Of a DNA stretch of 64,000 nt, positions 38,001 to 52,200 are shown piece after piece (position 1 is the stretch's first letter; each line of letters begins with the position of its first letter). The notes beneath the pieces are model-generated. The model made no database searches and had not been told where the DNA came from. It saw only the letters and a program-made list of their open reading frames with translations. The DNA is from Watersipora subatra. Lineage: Eukaryota; Bryozoa; Gymnolaemata; Cheilostomatida; Watersiporidae. Location of the stretch: assembly GCF_963576615.1 (NCBI RefSeq), contig NC_088717.1, positions 24,951,344 to 25,015,343 on the forward strand, in the 5' to 3' direction. Made by a program: the position numbers and the translations under genes.

Positions 38001-40203
38001 TCATCACTCTGAACTTGAGTACTGCCTTTTTGTATTGTATAGTTACTGTCTTCTAGTAGATTAAATGTAGGTGGCATTTTGAGTCATTATTTTTTAGATA
38101 AAAACATTTGTCGTGATAGTCGTTCACATGCAGGCCGAGCTGACCAGCTGTCTGTTTCTATTCATTGGCTAGTTGGTAATAAAGTGTAGTAGAAAGGATA
38201 AACACATGAGCACTACATACACAACAGTAGCCAATCAGCAAAGATCAGCAAAATACAGCTAATAGGATTGGCTCTAGGTTAGCGTTAACACTTACGATGG
38301 CCATATTGAGCGTACACAGTGTTCAGCCCTCTTGTGGTAGTAACAGTTGGCAACATCCACTTTGTTGTACATGTTACAGCCAGGGTCGGGTACAAACCTT
38401 CCGATATCACCTATGGCTTGATCTTTGGAACAAGGGCAGTCCTACACAAAACCAAACAAATAATACACAAACTAGTAAAGTTAATAAGCAAGGTACCTCT
38501 ATTGGTTAGCTATTGTAAGTTCTTCTGAAGCTGAGAATTGGGTGCACAAACAGTTAGGCACATGTGAGAGCTTCAAAATAAGTACATGTAGGTTATAACC
38601 ATGTGTTAGGATGTGCCACTACTGAACATGGAAGGTTAGGGGTAAATATGTTTGGAGTCAATAACTTGCAGTAAAGATTAGATACAAAAACAGGCATTTA
38701 ATGTGCTACCATCTAACACTGCTTCCTTCAAAGCTGGTTCACACTACATTGTCATAGGTCAACGTTAATCCAACAATACTTCTAGTGAACACTTCTGTAA
38801 AAACAGTGTCACGTAATCACACACCCATTTGCATTTACATCAGCTGGCAGGCTGCGGAATAGCATTTTCATTGCACAATGCGTTGTAAAAGTGGTGAAAT
38901 ACTAGTCCTGCAGCCACTGTCATGAAATAAAACCCTGATCAAGCAACATGCGACAGCTGTCATGAATGCTCAGTGAACCAATGAGAAAGTGTGACAGCCA
39001 CAATCTTTGCTAGCGTATTAGTGTTGCCTCAATAATGCCATCAATTTATGTTACCTACACATGATCAACAAATAATGGTCAAGAGAACAATGCCGACATG
39101 CAGTCATATAGTGAAAACCTGTATTAAAAAAGAGGCTGTGCGATGATGCAATAACCTCTATGACAAACTGTCTTGCAAAAATGTTCCTTGGTCTGCAGTT
39201 CAATACTAACCGATTATCTCGGCCGTAATATTTTGCTAGGCGTTACATTATGCACACTTAGAAAACAAGGCATGCACATGAAGATATAAAAATGCTTTCC
39301 TGGAAAAGAAGTTATGCTCATGTAGTCACATGAAAGATTATCATAAACTTCAGGTGTAGCCTTGGGAACACAGAATACACTAAAAAAGTGAAATTGTGTA
39401 ACAAAGTGTTTCCGCTCTGTTGAGTTTTGCTGTGAGTATTTGCTAAAACATTCTACATTTCCACAATAAACAAGTGGAGATTACGTACCTCTAGTTCACT
39501 CAGCCAACCAAGTCCTTCTCTGCTGTCCTCCACAAACCAGTTATAGCACATTTGGGCTGGCCAGGTCTTTCCCATGACACGATCAAGCTTCTGGTTGACA
39601 AACCAGCCCAAAGCAAGAGGTCTAGACCACAGGCGTCTAAATAATGGAATTATACATTGTAGGATATATCAAAACCCTAACGTTGCATAACATGTAAGCA
39701 ACAGTTAATAAAATAAAACCCTAAAAAGTGGGGTAAGTGAGCGGACAAACAAAGACGGAATTTCCGCTCAGACTTGTGATATCATAGTCAGGAATACTAG
39801 CCAATTTGTTGAATGGGCAAAATAAGTTGGACAGGTGGATGTTATCATTTATGCAAAGAATATTATAGTGTTTCATATTGTTCACTTTTCATATTGTTAT
39901 AGTGATGTCATAGCTCTTCTCAAGTTGGTACCAGTAAACAGAAATTAACTGCAACAAAGAATCCTTCACCTTATACTGACAGGACTGAAATGCATTTTCA
40001 TTCATCTAATTCTTATAACCAGAGTTCCAACATGTTTAAAAAGTTAAATTAAAGAGCTAATTAAAACCTATTACCATCCTTCAATGTAATGTTGATATTG
40101 AAAATGAGGCTAAATAAATTTGTAAGGGAAGTCACACTATGGAATACAATAAATACATTTTATATGACAGCAGTGCTATATAAAACAAATATATGTATGT
40201 GTA

Positions 40204-40283
<80 letters not shown>

Positions 40284-43200
40284 TATATGTATATATATAT
40301 ATATACATATATATATATAAAATATATGCAGATTTAACAAATTTACAGAGCAACAGTGCCACACTGCCTCCTCTCCAGCTGAAGATTTCCAGGCTATGTA
40401 GAAGCAGTACCCAAACATGTTTAAAATTTTGTTGTAAACTGACCCAGGAGAGTTTTTGTCAGGAGAATTTGCAAGCTCTAGGACTAAAGCTCCAACAGCC
40501 TTTTCTTTACATCTATCTTGGCAATTTAGTGTTGAGGGGTCCAGCTTATAATGCCCGGAGTTGCCTACTCCTTCCTCCACAGTAATCTCTTCTTGCCACC
40601 CATAGCTCTGCAATAGATCATGTAACACGAATTGATTTAATCTAAAAATTTAGAAATTGCTGACCCTAGCCTTATTTTCAGGTACTCATTAAAATTTAAA
40701 TAAAGATGAACACGCGTTGCCCACATCACATAGATATGAAGCTAAGCGTGTTCTTTGGTGTATTCATACTTCAAAGGTTTATTGATTAGAGCAAGGCAAA
40801 TACTGCAACTCAGTGAAAGTATATATCAAGTTATCCTGTGGAAGATATCTAAAATCTGGTCAAAATAATTCATGAATAAACACATTTTATTTACAAGCGA
40901 CGCGGCCCTCAAACAATTGCTTAACTTTCATGTTTTTTCTACCACCAAGAAGGTCTATAACCTAATGAATACTGCCAATAGCAGCTAGTTAAATGTTGAA
41001 AAGGTGAACTCATTTGAAAGCATTACGAACTTTATATTTTTGTAGAAACCCAGCTTACCCAGAAACCCAAAAACAACAGCTTCCTTGTAAAATGAAGTAG
41101 ACTATGTACATTTTATTCATTTATTCAACTTATTTAAATAATTATTTATACAAGACTAACAACTTTCTAGAAAATCTAGTCAAAAATGTACCTAAACATA
41201 AATTTACACATTTTTTTGTAGATTTTATCTGAAAGTATCGGTATTTTTCAATCATTTCCAATTGTTTTTTATGTCTGACGAGATCTTATTGTCAGGATGT
41301 TTTTAGATTAAATCGATAAAACTTGATCGCGATTAAAATGTCCAGAAGAAAAATTTGTGTGAAATGATTTCATTAAATTTTATCATTGTGATAATTAAGT
41401 TACAGCATTATGCATCTTTATTCTGTCAGTCCTTGCAGTTATAGACATCTTAATCACCCTTTCGATTGGTCTGAGCACTTTAATTGTGCTCATGCTGTAT
41501 CCCTTCTAATTTTGAACATACCGACAATCAGATCACCAAAAGCAATTGCGAATGATATCAAAATATGATACTTTCTGAATAACTATATAATATAATATAA
41601 TAACTATACAAAAAAAATGTATAAGTTAATTTTTAATGGTAAACACAAAAAAGCTGTTAAAGCTGCTACTTCAAATGGCTTGGAATTCGATACTTCTACA
41701 AAAAGACTGCTCAACAACATGACATTAGCAGATTGTTAATACTGTTAACACTGTTAAGATGTTGTTAACATATTGTTTTACTTAAACATGGCCCAACAGA
41801 GCCTTTAAGATATAAATATCTTACAGGAGATATCTTCAGATTTTCAGTAGAGAGCTACATGTGCAGCACACATTTGAGAAATAGTCATTGATAGTTTTAA
41901 TAAATACTTATTTCAGCAATGACATGTAAAGATTGTAATTATGGGAAAAGTTAAAATAAAAATGCTTTTTGTTATTAATCCATAGTTTGTTAAGAGTTTA
42001 GAAGATGAATTATGGCAATGTGCACATCAAAGAAAATCTAAAATTGTTCTACATATATAAATATTGTTAAATATCAAAAAATATTTGCCTTTCTGGTTTG
42101 ACCGAAGTATAACATAGCATTATCTGCACACTATGACAAAAAATTAAAAAAAACAAGTTGATAACCATCAAAAAGTTGTCAAATTAAACACTGTCTTTGA
42201 AAATACTTATTTATGCAGCTGCATGAGAATAAGTTGGTAGACCTTTGGACTGTTAGTAGCATCGTAATATTTAATTGGCCAGCAGTAATTATCAATCACA
42301 AAAAAAAGAAAAAATGGGCGCTAAATAAGTTGGTTACATTTCCTGAGAGTGCCTTTAGAAACAAATTTTTTTAAAATTTTGCTTCTCCTATAAATATATT
42401 TTCTTATGATCTGAGATAATAAAGAAAAGGAATTCAGGTGGTAAATGACACAGAGGTGGTTCCGTAATTACAATCACCTTTTTATGACAATTGAAATACT
42501 TTTCATTTTTGTTAAAAACAGTCTCTGCGCGCTTACTGATTTGAACTCTTGGTAAGTAAAGAGCTTTACACTAAGGGTTCCTCTGTGGTGAGATAACTCC
42601 TTCGGCTCCCATCTCATCTCCAGGTTGTCACTTGGTTTTATAGCATTCCAGTTATCGAGATTGACCAAGTCAACCTTGTATGGTTGAAAGACCGCTGTAG
42701 CAGAGACATAAATATGTCATTGAAAGGTAGATATATCTAGAGAGATGAGCCAGTAGATACGGTTGATAAGCCTGTCCATAGTCGGTGCATATTTATTTGT
42801 CTGAAGCCACGTTGAGAGAGTTAGAAAAAAAGAATACACTCCACAGGATTCAAACACAGACATTCAAGTTTCAAGCCAAGCACCCTACCATCTGCACTAC
42901 TTCATCGCCTTGCCACATCTAAGAATATTGGTACATATAGTTATTACACACGCTAATCTCTGGGACTGCTTGCCTACTAGTTCATTCGTCTGTGGAAGGC
43001 CACAGCTGGATAAAGGAAAAAAACTGCAGCAATTAAGATTCAAACTCGTTACCATCTGCTCCGCTCAACTACATCGCTGAATGTTGGAATAATTGGGCAG
43101 ATAGTAATTACGCATGACGATCTGTCACAACGTGCTGGACGGCTTGATGATACTTGATACCTTAAAGATTTAAGATAACAATGAGAAATGTTCAAATACT

Positions 43201-46200
43201 TTTTTTAATTTTTACATTCTTCTTTTATTTCTGAAAGATAAGAATGCAAGAAGGGGTAGAAAAACTAACAAGAATAAACTAAACATATTTTAGATGTATT
43301 CATGAATAAATGCGAGTAGAGAAATAATCAAGTCAATAATTTCATAAATGAATTGATACATAATAAAGTGAATTTTTATGTTTGAGTACATGAATAAATG
43401 TGCATTAAGAACAAATTAAACGCGCATCAGTAAGGAGATAAACTATTCTATCATAAGTACAAGGGGTGCAAGTCAGGATAATAACATGAAATGTGAATAC
43501 TGTAGACAATTATATTCTAAATAGTTATTATTATTGTTACTAGTATGCTGGCAGTATGTGTGTCATGAAAGACCTTCATGCGTAATAACTATGTGTACAA
43601 TTATTCTGCAATGCAGCAAGATGGTTGAGCTAAGATCTTGAGGCGAGTGCTCAAACTCTAAGGTCTCTGGTAGGAGACCCGAGTTAACGCAGAAATTACC
43701 AACCATACGGGTTAACTGGGGTGAGGAAACAACTTTGTATACAGTTATAAATATATAACTATATATAATTACATATATAATTATATATATATAAATATAT
43801 ATATATATAAATATGTAATTGCATATATATACAATTATATATAAACATATATATAAATATATATATATATATACATATATATACATATACATATAGATAC
43901 ATATATATATATGCACGTATATATGTCGTTGGTGCTGAGAGGGTTAAAATATTCTAAAAATACTCATTAAAATGTGTCTTCTGTATTATTTAAATACTAA
44001 ATATAAAAAATAGAGTAACTCAGTTGCTAATGGATTTTAAATGGCAATAAAGTAAAGGTTTTTCATGTATTCTACCTAAACTATTAGCGATATATACACA
44101 TTCAACCCTGCTTTATGGAACTGACACTTTTATGCAAGTTAAGTGGTCTAGCACATTTAAACATTACTTGTTCTTTAGTTTAAATGTTTACTATGGTAGT
44201 CATACTGTCAGAGAGGGTAACTTTCACAATGAGGATACAACAATGTATGATTTATTGTCTAAAATCTTTGATCGATGATAGGCCTTACATGTCAGGTAAA
44301 ATGTCTCTTTGGTGTAAACCTCAACTCCATCAATCAAAAGCGTGAACTTGATCTCTTTGTTAGCATAAAACACAGGAGCATAGCAGAGAGCTTTGGAGGG
44401 GCGCAGAAACATCCCCTTCACCACCTGCAACCAGTGATATTAGGATATGAGTAAAAGCAGAACATAAGCCACCCTAGCTTTTAAACTGCAAAATGCTTGA
44501 TCGGCAAGTCTAGATACAAGTAGTTGCTAGTTAATACTACACTTTTTTTTAAACATTGAGTAGCAGCTTGTCTCTCTCTCTTTCTCTCTTTTCCTCTCTC
44601 TCCTAACTCTCTCTTTCCCTCTCTCTCCTCACTCTCTCTCCTCACTCTCTCTCCTCACTCTCTCTCTCTCTCCCTCTCTCCCTCTCTCCCTCTCTCCCTC
44701 TCTCCCTCTCTCCCTCTCTCCCTCTCTCCCTCCCTCCCTCCCTTGCAGTTAGTTAAAGCAGCCAAGACCGTCTGTAGTTTAGACTTGCGTCTTTTATAAG
44801 ATTTCTGATCAGCTCGATTAAAATCAGTGGGTTTACCATGAGTTTGTACTGATCAGCCTTCATTTTATTCCATAGAGCCAGCCGCATGCGAATGTTTTTG
44901 TTATTTCGAGTCTTCCATGAATTAGGTTTTCTCTCTCTTTCTCTCTATTTCTTTTTTATATTATTCTCTTCCTATCTCTTTCCTTTTTTCTACTCCCTCT
45001 CTTCCTCGCCCTCTCCCTACCCTTTCTCTTTCTCTCTTTTTCTTTTGATAGAAGATTTTTTCTTATTTCTTTCTCATTTTCCTTCTCTCTCTCCTTCCTC
45101 CAACCCTCCCCTCCCCTTCTCTTTTTCTATCTTTGTCTGTCGACAGAAGATGTATCCAGTGGGCAAGAACAGGCTGAGACAGGCTAGTATTTCCATTCTA
45201 TTGCAGAGGCTGACCGATAGATTGGTTTGTTTATTCCCACCCTTTAGATGCTGCCTAAGCATATCCCTAGTATAGGGCAGTGCTTTTACACATGTTGTTT
45301 GTGGTTGTGTATGTATCCCCATTTGTATGGATGTTGACGGTTTAATCGCCATCAACCCGACCCAGAAATGGGTTTTATCGGATTACATATGCTACCGGTA
45401 GCAGGTTCATATAGCCAGACTGAACCTGGGTTACAGCCACACAGATAGATTTCTTTGTTAGCAAGAGATCAGCTCAATGAGATGGCCAATCACCTTCCCT
45501 CATCGCCTCACAACTCTGTTTCCACTTTACGCAAACTGGGTAGTCCAGTGCACTATTGTACTTGTGACTCAGGCGCCAGTGTAAAAGAGTAAACCATCAT
45601 CCATTATGATACAAGACATATTTATTATTTATACCTAAAAAAATTTTCTAAACATAAGATTATTCTCACTTTTTGACTCCATCCCATCTACTGATGCCAA
45701 ATGGTTGCTAGGGCAAAAGGCTATAGCTAAGGCTTACTGTCACAAGATGACTTTAATAAAGTTGTATAATATGATAGTATTACTAGCTTTTATAGACAGA
45801 TATCATTATAATATTACTGAATGAGTTAGGAACCAGAGCCAAGATATCAATAATGCGTGATACATATGAGAAGGTTAGTGCTTTCATACATGCGTATGAT
45901 AGTGAAGTTCTCTAAACCATGTCCATGGGTAAGCACACACTCTCTGGTCCCCTGTTTGCATTTACTTGGGATCTACTAACCTTTAAATCTATCTCGATAT
46001 AAATCTATTTATATAAAACAAAGTATTTATCGGGTCTGTCTGGGTCTATGACAGTAAAGCACACTTCGATCTTTTTGTATAAGCAAACCCACAAAGGTAA
46101 AGAGACTGCACGTGTTTCAAGAACATTTTAACTAAAATATGAAATTTTGCACATATTTATGTGCACAAATCTTGCACATACAAATTTTTGCAATTTTGGC

Positions 46201-49200
46201 CAGACATGTCTGAGTCCAGCGGCAAGGAAACTTCAACGACTGGTGGCACTCTCAGTTGCAGAGAGAAATTTAAGGTTGAGTGTCATTTTTGTCACCACTA
46301 ATGGCTCTTTTAGCAGTTGAACCTCAAACTGTTGTTGGCAAATAAAGTGTTTTACACCTCTAGGCCATGGCGGCTCTCTTTAAGTACCTATCCTAGTAAA
46401 GAGTTGTGAACACGCTTCAAACAAAAAAGTTAGGACTGAAAATGAGCTAAGTCTGTAGCCATATTTATTATGAAAATGCTCATGGCACCATCACTTACTT
46501 GAGAGAGCTACAGAGCTATATACGAAGGTCATTGTTTACGCAGAATGGGATACAATTTTACATATTTAAAACTAAAGATAATATCACAAAGGAAATCCTC
46601 GCCAAATAGCTCTAACCATAGGAGGGCTGTTAGAATGAATAAGGGAATCTCTACCTTTCGGGAGTTACACCCTCCTTTCGGGAGTTACACCCTCACGCTG
46701 GTTTTGTGGGAGGAAATGACTGAGTTAAGAACCTGAACCATTTTCAGTCGTATTTTAATTATTCTAAAATATCTTACAGATCTTATTTATAAGTTAAGAA
46801 ATTTTATTTCATTATAGATTCTGTATTTTGATCTGATCAACCATTTGGCCAAGCGATTAGAAGGAGATGTACCTATCAGCATGCTCAATATGACGAATAA
46901 ATCAGCAATTCATATTTCAACTACATGTACACTGTGTGACGGTATAACAATATAAAAAACCAAACGCAACCAAACGGTTTCAGTGTAGTGATGCTTGGCT
47001 GATAACCCATGCTCAACCCTTCAGCCATAATAAAATGCTAATAGTTTGGGTTGGAATGCTCTCCACAGAAAAATGTCTTTTAATGGCTATTACCTGGTTG
47101 TCTGCCAATGCATTCACCTGGCTTTGGGTTATCTTTTAGCAACTTATAGATGTAGCAGCAGCCATGTTGGATATGAAAATCAAAACGCTTGATTGGATAC
47201 TTTTTGCTCTTTGAATTTTTACTTTAATATTTCACTAGCCAGCTATTCACATTATTTTAGCCTTAGGGTATGCAATCATACACAGATAAAAATATAAAAC
47301 AAATAGACTGATAGTTTCCGACACTAAAGGTGCGCTTACAGCAGGATGACTTATCAAAATTGCCTCCACATTAACACAGTATGTTGGTGTTTTATAAAAG
47401 GAAAAGCGGTTGTAAAACAACTTTGTCTCTGTTGCTGACACAAGATCAGCGAAATGCTGCATACTATGTTTGTCCATTTTTATTGCAGTCATTTACGGAG
47501 CACAACATTGATTTCTCCTATTATATCTCCTAATAGCGCCAAAAATACAATGGCGATATATTCCACTTTTTCAAAAGATCAAATAAAATAACATTAATAG
47601 CTTTAGGTGGGCTTGCACCAAAATGAGTTAAAATAATACTAGTTACTAACTACTAATTACTCACCAGTATTACGCTACGTTTACATGGCATGTGTATGTA
47701 GTACCAATGAGTAGCTTTGCTTTTTTTTACGTTGATAAGCAGTCAAAATGGAATGGATATCAATGTTCTATTTCATTGGCTAAAAAATAGAGCTATTCTG
47801 GGTAATCAGAGTTTGAGATGGTTTGGTGTAAAATTTTTGTAAAAACGTATTTCAATTTGTAAACTGGCTAGTAGCCATTTCATTTCAACTCAAACTCTCT
47901 CAGAGGAAACACAACTCCAACCAAAATCTTGGTCTAAAACACACCTTCGGAAGCTTCATTATGAATTTCTTTTACATCTTGCTACAAACTACAGCCATGC
48001 TGGTCAAAATCATTTTGATCATAAATGGATTTGTAGCTCTTTGATTGGCCAGAATTTATGTCTTTAAAGTATTTATATTAGCCATGAATTGAAAAACTTG
48101 GTGAAAATATGAACCCAGTTTTTGCAATGCTTTAGTACCTGCGTTCCAAACTTGCATTGAATTGTTTTAGACCGAGAGAAACAGGCATTTGATATCTCTA
48201 CAGGGTTTCCTCCTGTCATAGGTCCACTTGATGGAGACAGCAGCAGAGGCATCGAGGCTACATAAAAAGAATGTAATGTATCTCCTGATGTTGATAACAA
48301 CCTTGAGCTAAAACATTAAATTTGAAAATATTTTACTATTTAATTAAGTTTACAGTATTTTTATATTAGTATAAATTTTCTTTTTCCATAGTCTTACAAT
48401 AATTTTAAATTACCAAACTTCATTAAACTTTGAAAAATGATTTAAAAACATTAAAATACAAGCTTGAGTTAAATTTTAACTTTGTGGATTTTGTGATGAC
48501 TTTAGATGTATGATTTTTGTCCATTTAACCTCAAATCTTAAGTTGTATTTTTGAAAATATTAACCAGCAAATTTTTAATTATAACGAGCAGTGAGAGTTT
48601 AACTAATAGGAAACAAGAAGTCTGCTGTGTTGCCTCCTAAGATTTTATTGAAAATCAGAGATAGTGTCATAGTGAACATTCTTTTAAGCAAAAATGTTGC
48701 AATCCTAATGTTTTCCTCAATGCTTGACAGGAGAAAAGCACCATCTGGCCAATCACAGCTAAAGATTCACACATTTTTTTGGTTAAAAGTCAAGATAATT
48801 TATTAGCCGCTGCTATTTGACACATTTGTTGATTGAACATTAAGCAAAAATCAACTTTAAAAGTCAATGCCAAAACCAGAGTGCCAACATGTCTGATTAG
48901 AATGCTTTCTGCTGATCAGTTTGTGAGTATTACCTGGTCGTCTGCTAACACATCCATGAGGCCTGGGGCTGTCCGCTGACAACTCATATATATACTGCCC
49001 CTCTGATTCACTCGCTTGTTCTATGTCGATGTCTAAGATGTTACTACCATATGCCAGGTTGGTAAATCCTTCTCCATTCCCAGCATTTATCCCAGCCTAC
49101 AATATACTCTGGCTAGTCACCTTTCATGCTAGAGCTCCCTACTGTAGGGGTAGCACGGACGGGTGCCAGTGATAGCGGCCTGTAGAACATGTGCTTGCAG

Positions 49201-52200
49201 CTGAGATAAAGCTACCGTAATTTTGGTTGCCATCTGCTCTATTGAAAATTACAATAAAATACAATATGATATAATTTGATACAATATGATATGATACTAT
49301 ACAATGCAACGTGTTAAAACACAATACGGTGCAATACCAGCAGTACAACTTGATATAATACAATACACAACACTTAAATAAAACAAGTCACGGCACACAT
49401 GATATGAGATGATGTGACACAATACAAATTAAGGGCTGGATAACTGTTATAGTTAGTGCTATGGGAAGTTTTGCTTGAAGGAGACATGGCAATGCGATAT
49501 AGAATGATGCAGTCTGGTACAATGCAATATAATGCTATATATTGCTATAAAATGCTATACTACACACTGCAATGCAATAGGACGCTATACAATGTGGGAA
49601 AATGCAATACAATGTTATGTAATGCTATACTATACGATGCAATACGGTAAAAGGCTTTACAATATTATACTACATGATGCAATGCAATACAACACTATAC
49701 AATGCGATACAATGCGATAAAACATGATACAACGCAATACAACGTGATACAACGCGATACAACGCGATACAACGCGATACAACGCGATACAACGCGATAC
49801 AACACGATTCAACGTGATACAAAACAATACAATGTGATACTATGCGACACCAACTGAGAGTCTGACTGTATAACAATCGCATGTACATGTATATCTAACC
49901 TTGGGAGAAATATTGCCTGAATGTGATTACCACTTTACACAGAAAAAATGGTTGCATGTAGTTCCTGATATGCGTCAGAGTTAGTAAGGAGTTTAGCACT
50001 CAACATAATGTCTCCGTATGTAGGATATGATTTGCATCAATTGCAAAATCTTTGATGCAATTTAGAAGAGCAAGTCATGTCAACTATAAAACAATTAACG
50101 GATTAAAGTTACCGGTTAACGCAATCAACCAGCTTATGGAGTTACTGCTGTGCGGTAACCACCCATAACTGTGCTATACCACCCATAACTGCCAAACTTC
50201 CATTGTAAATTTTTAGTAGCTATAGTTAAACCTATACGTAAGTACATTTAAAACAATAAGATATCTGCTACCAGTCAAACTCACTGAAGAACTCCTAACC
50301 CCATCTCTTTTAGTTTTATTTCCTTTTCCTCATTTTTGAATGATGTAGATTACAGTCAAGTGGTTATGATACAACTTTATGATGTAATTATTTACCCAAG
50401 GGAGCATAATGCCTGGTTCCCATATACGTAGCAAAGCACCGGCGGTAATATCGCGCAGCAAAACACTTGCGGTGCTCGGCGGTGCTCGGCGCAGTTTAAT
50501 GTTCACATATAAGCCACATCGTTAATAATATCGTAAACATAATTGCGTAATCAAATAAAATGTTCGCTTGCCATGCCGTTCTTATAATGGTGACCTTTAC
50601 CCGTACAGTGCATTTCGGGAAGGTTTTGCCTGCGGCCGCTTGCGAAATTTGAACACGCGCAATCTCTTGCGTTGACCGCCGACATCCACTGGCGGTGCAC
50701 TGCGATCCGCGGCGTGTAGGTTCCCATTTTACCGCAATAGCCTGCGGTGCTGTCGCCGGTGCTTTGCGGCGTATATGGGAACCAGGCTTAAAAGTTTCAC
50801 AATTACCACTTAGATTTTATGCAGCTGATAGGTCAAACATTGTTAGAAAGTTATAAGATATCCAATTAATGATAACGCTGTTCTTACACATTAACTAATT
50901 AATTAGCCGCAAAGCTAAGCCAGTTGAAGATAGAGAAGAAAAAATTTTAGACACACAGAATAAACGTTTTTTTTAAATTTGCTACTAGAACTACCAGCTT
51001 CCAATACTATCATCGGAGGATACATTTGGAGTAACGAATTATAGACAGTTACAATGCAAAGATGGATGGGTGCAACAAAAAGGTTTTGTAGCTTGTCAAT
51101 ATTCTGTGACATAATTTGATAAAATCTGAGAGTTTTTTAAAAACTTTTAAAGCAATCAACTTATGCACAAATCAGCTGACAGATTGGTGCGGTAAAAGGA
51201 TTAAACGTATTAAACAATTCCAGAACCAGAAGGAGGCTTGAAGTTGCTCTCTCTCTCTCGCATGCTCGTCACCAATGATAACATACTGTCTAAATATTAT
51301 TTTGCCTAGCTTGCTGAAACAACAGTTTTGAGTGGTTGAATCGACTACCAGCATGTAAAAGTGTGTTACGGATTTGCTAGAGCCTGTACCTACTGATCTC
51401 CATTTCATAAACCAAGCTAGGGGAAGTCCCTCCACTCACACGATTATTCTTCATTCCATTAGCTCATTAATCACCGGTTGTCATGGCAACTAGGCAATTG
51501 TCATAGATAATCGGGCTTAGTAAATGGATTTGCAATAATATCACTGCTCTGCCTAATAAATATTTTTATTGCTAAAATTGTTTACAGCTCTCCATTCTAG
51601 GTGAGGCTAACTTTGGTAGAATTAGTACTGACTAACCGCATACATCATGAGTAAATGATTTGAAAGTTATGAATACAGCTTCGTGTTTGCCTAGAAACTG
51701 TAAAGCACCAGGAGTGGTGCATTATAAATGAGGTATTAAAAATGAACTAACAGAATTTTTTAGCAGATTTTATCAGAAAGTATCGGTATTTTTCTATCAT
51801 TTACAATTGTTTTTGATGTGTGAGGTGATCTGATTGCCTGGATGTTTTTAGAGTGAAATTGATAAAACCTGATCACAATTAAAACTCAGAAGAGAAATCC
51901 ATGTAAAATGACATGATTACATTGGTATAGTTGATATTGGTTATTGGGTTTAAATTGAAGCGTTATAACTGTTGTTAATTGGGTTTTAATTGAAGCGTGT
52001 TTGTAACTGCAAAGAGATGGCAGAATACATTCTCGTATATGGGTATGTATTCTGTCATCTCTTTGCAGTTATAAACATCGTATTTGCCCTTTCGTTTGAT
52101 CTGAGTGTTTTATTGGCGATCAAGTTCATCGATTTAAATATTAAAACATCCTGGCAAGCACACAGCCTCATATATCAGAAACAATCGCAAAGGATAGAAA

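Larger units (their letters stand above)
23761..38295 (-). other. mesh intron 12 (14.5 kb), host of the cGLR gene
   Basis: The intron separates two halves of the AMOP domain. Besides the plus-strand cGLR gene it holds tandem repeats (25215-25400, 29430-29575, 32395-35112), a SINE (26695-26840) and Helitron copy 2. Stretches 25400-26690, 26850-28100, 30100-31220 and 35120-36780 show nothing I can name. Confidence 0.7.
38442..40443 (-). other. mesh introns around exon 11
   Basis: The introns 38442-39488 and 39637-40443 hold a (TA)n tract at 40206-40320 but no recognised element otherwise. Confidence 0.55.
44425..48138 (-). other. mesh intron between exons 7 and 8
   Basis: It holds CT-rich microsatellites (44572-44744, 44928-45135) and a minus-strand SINE (46200-46385). 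The stretch 46400-48138 shows nothing I can name apart from a 20-bp direct repeat CCTTTCGGGAGTTACACCCT at about 46653-46694. Confidence 0.6.

Noticed and set aside
40132-40362. Ile/Tyr ORFs on both strands
   Set aside because: They are products of a (TA)n tract; only the mesh exon nearby is real.
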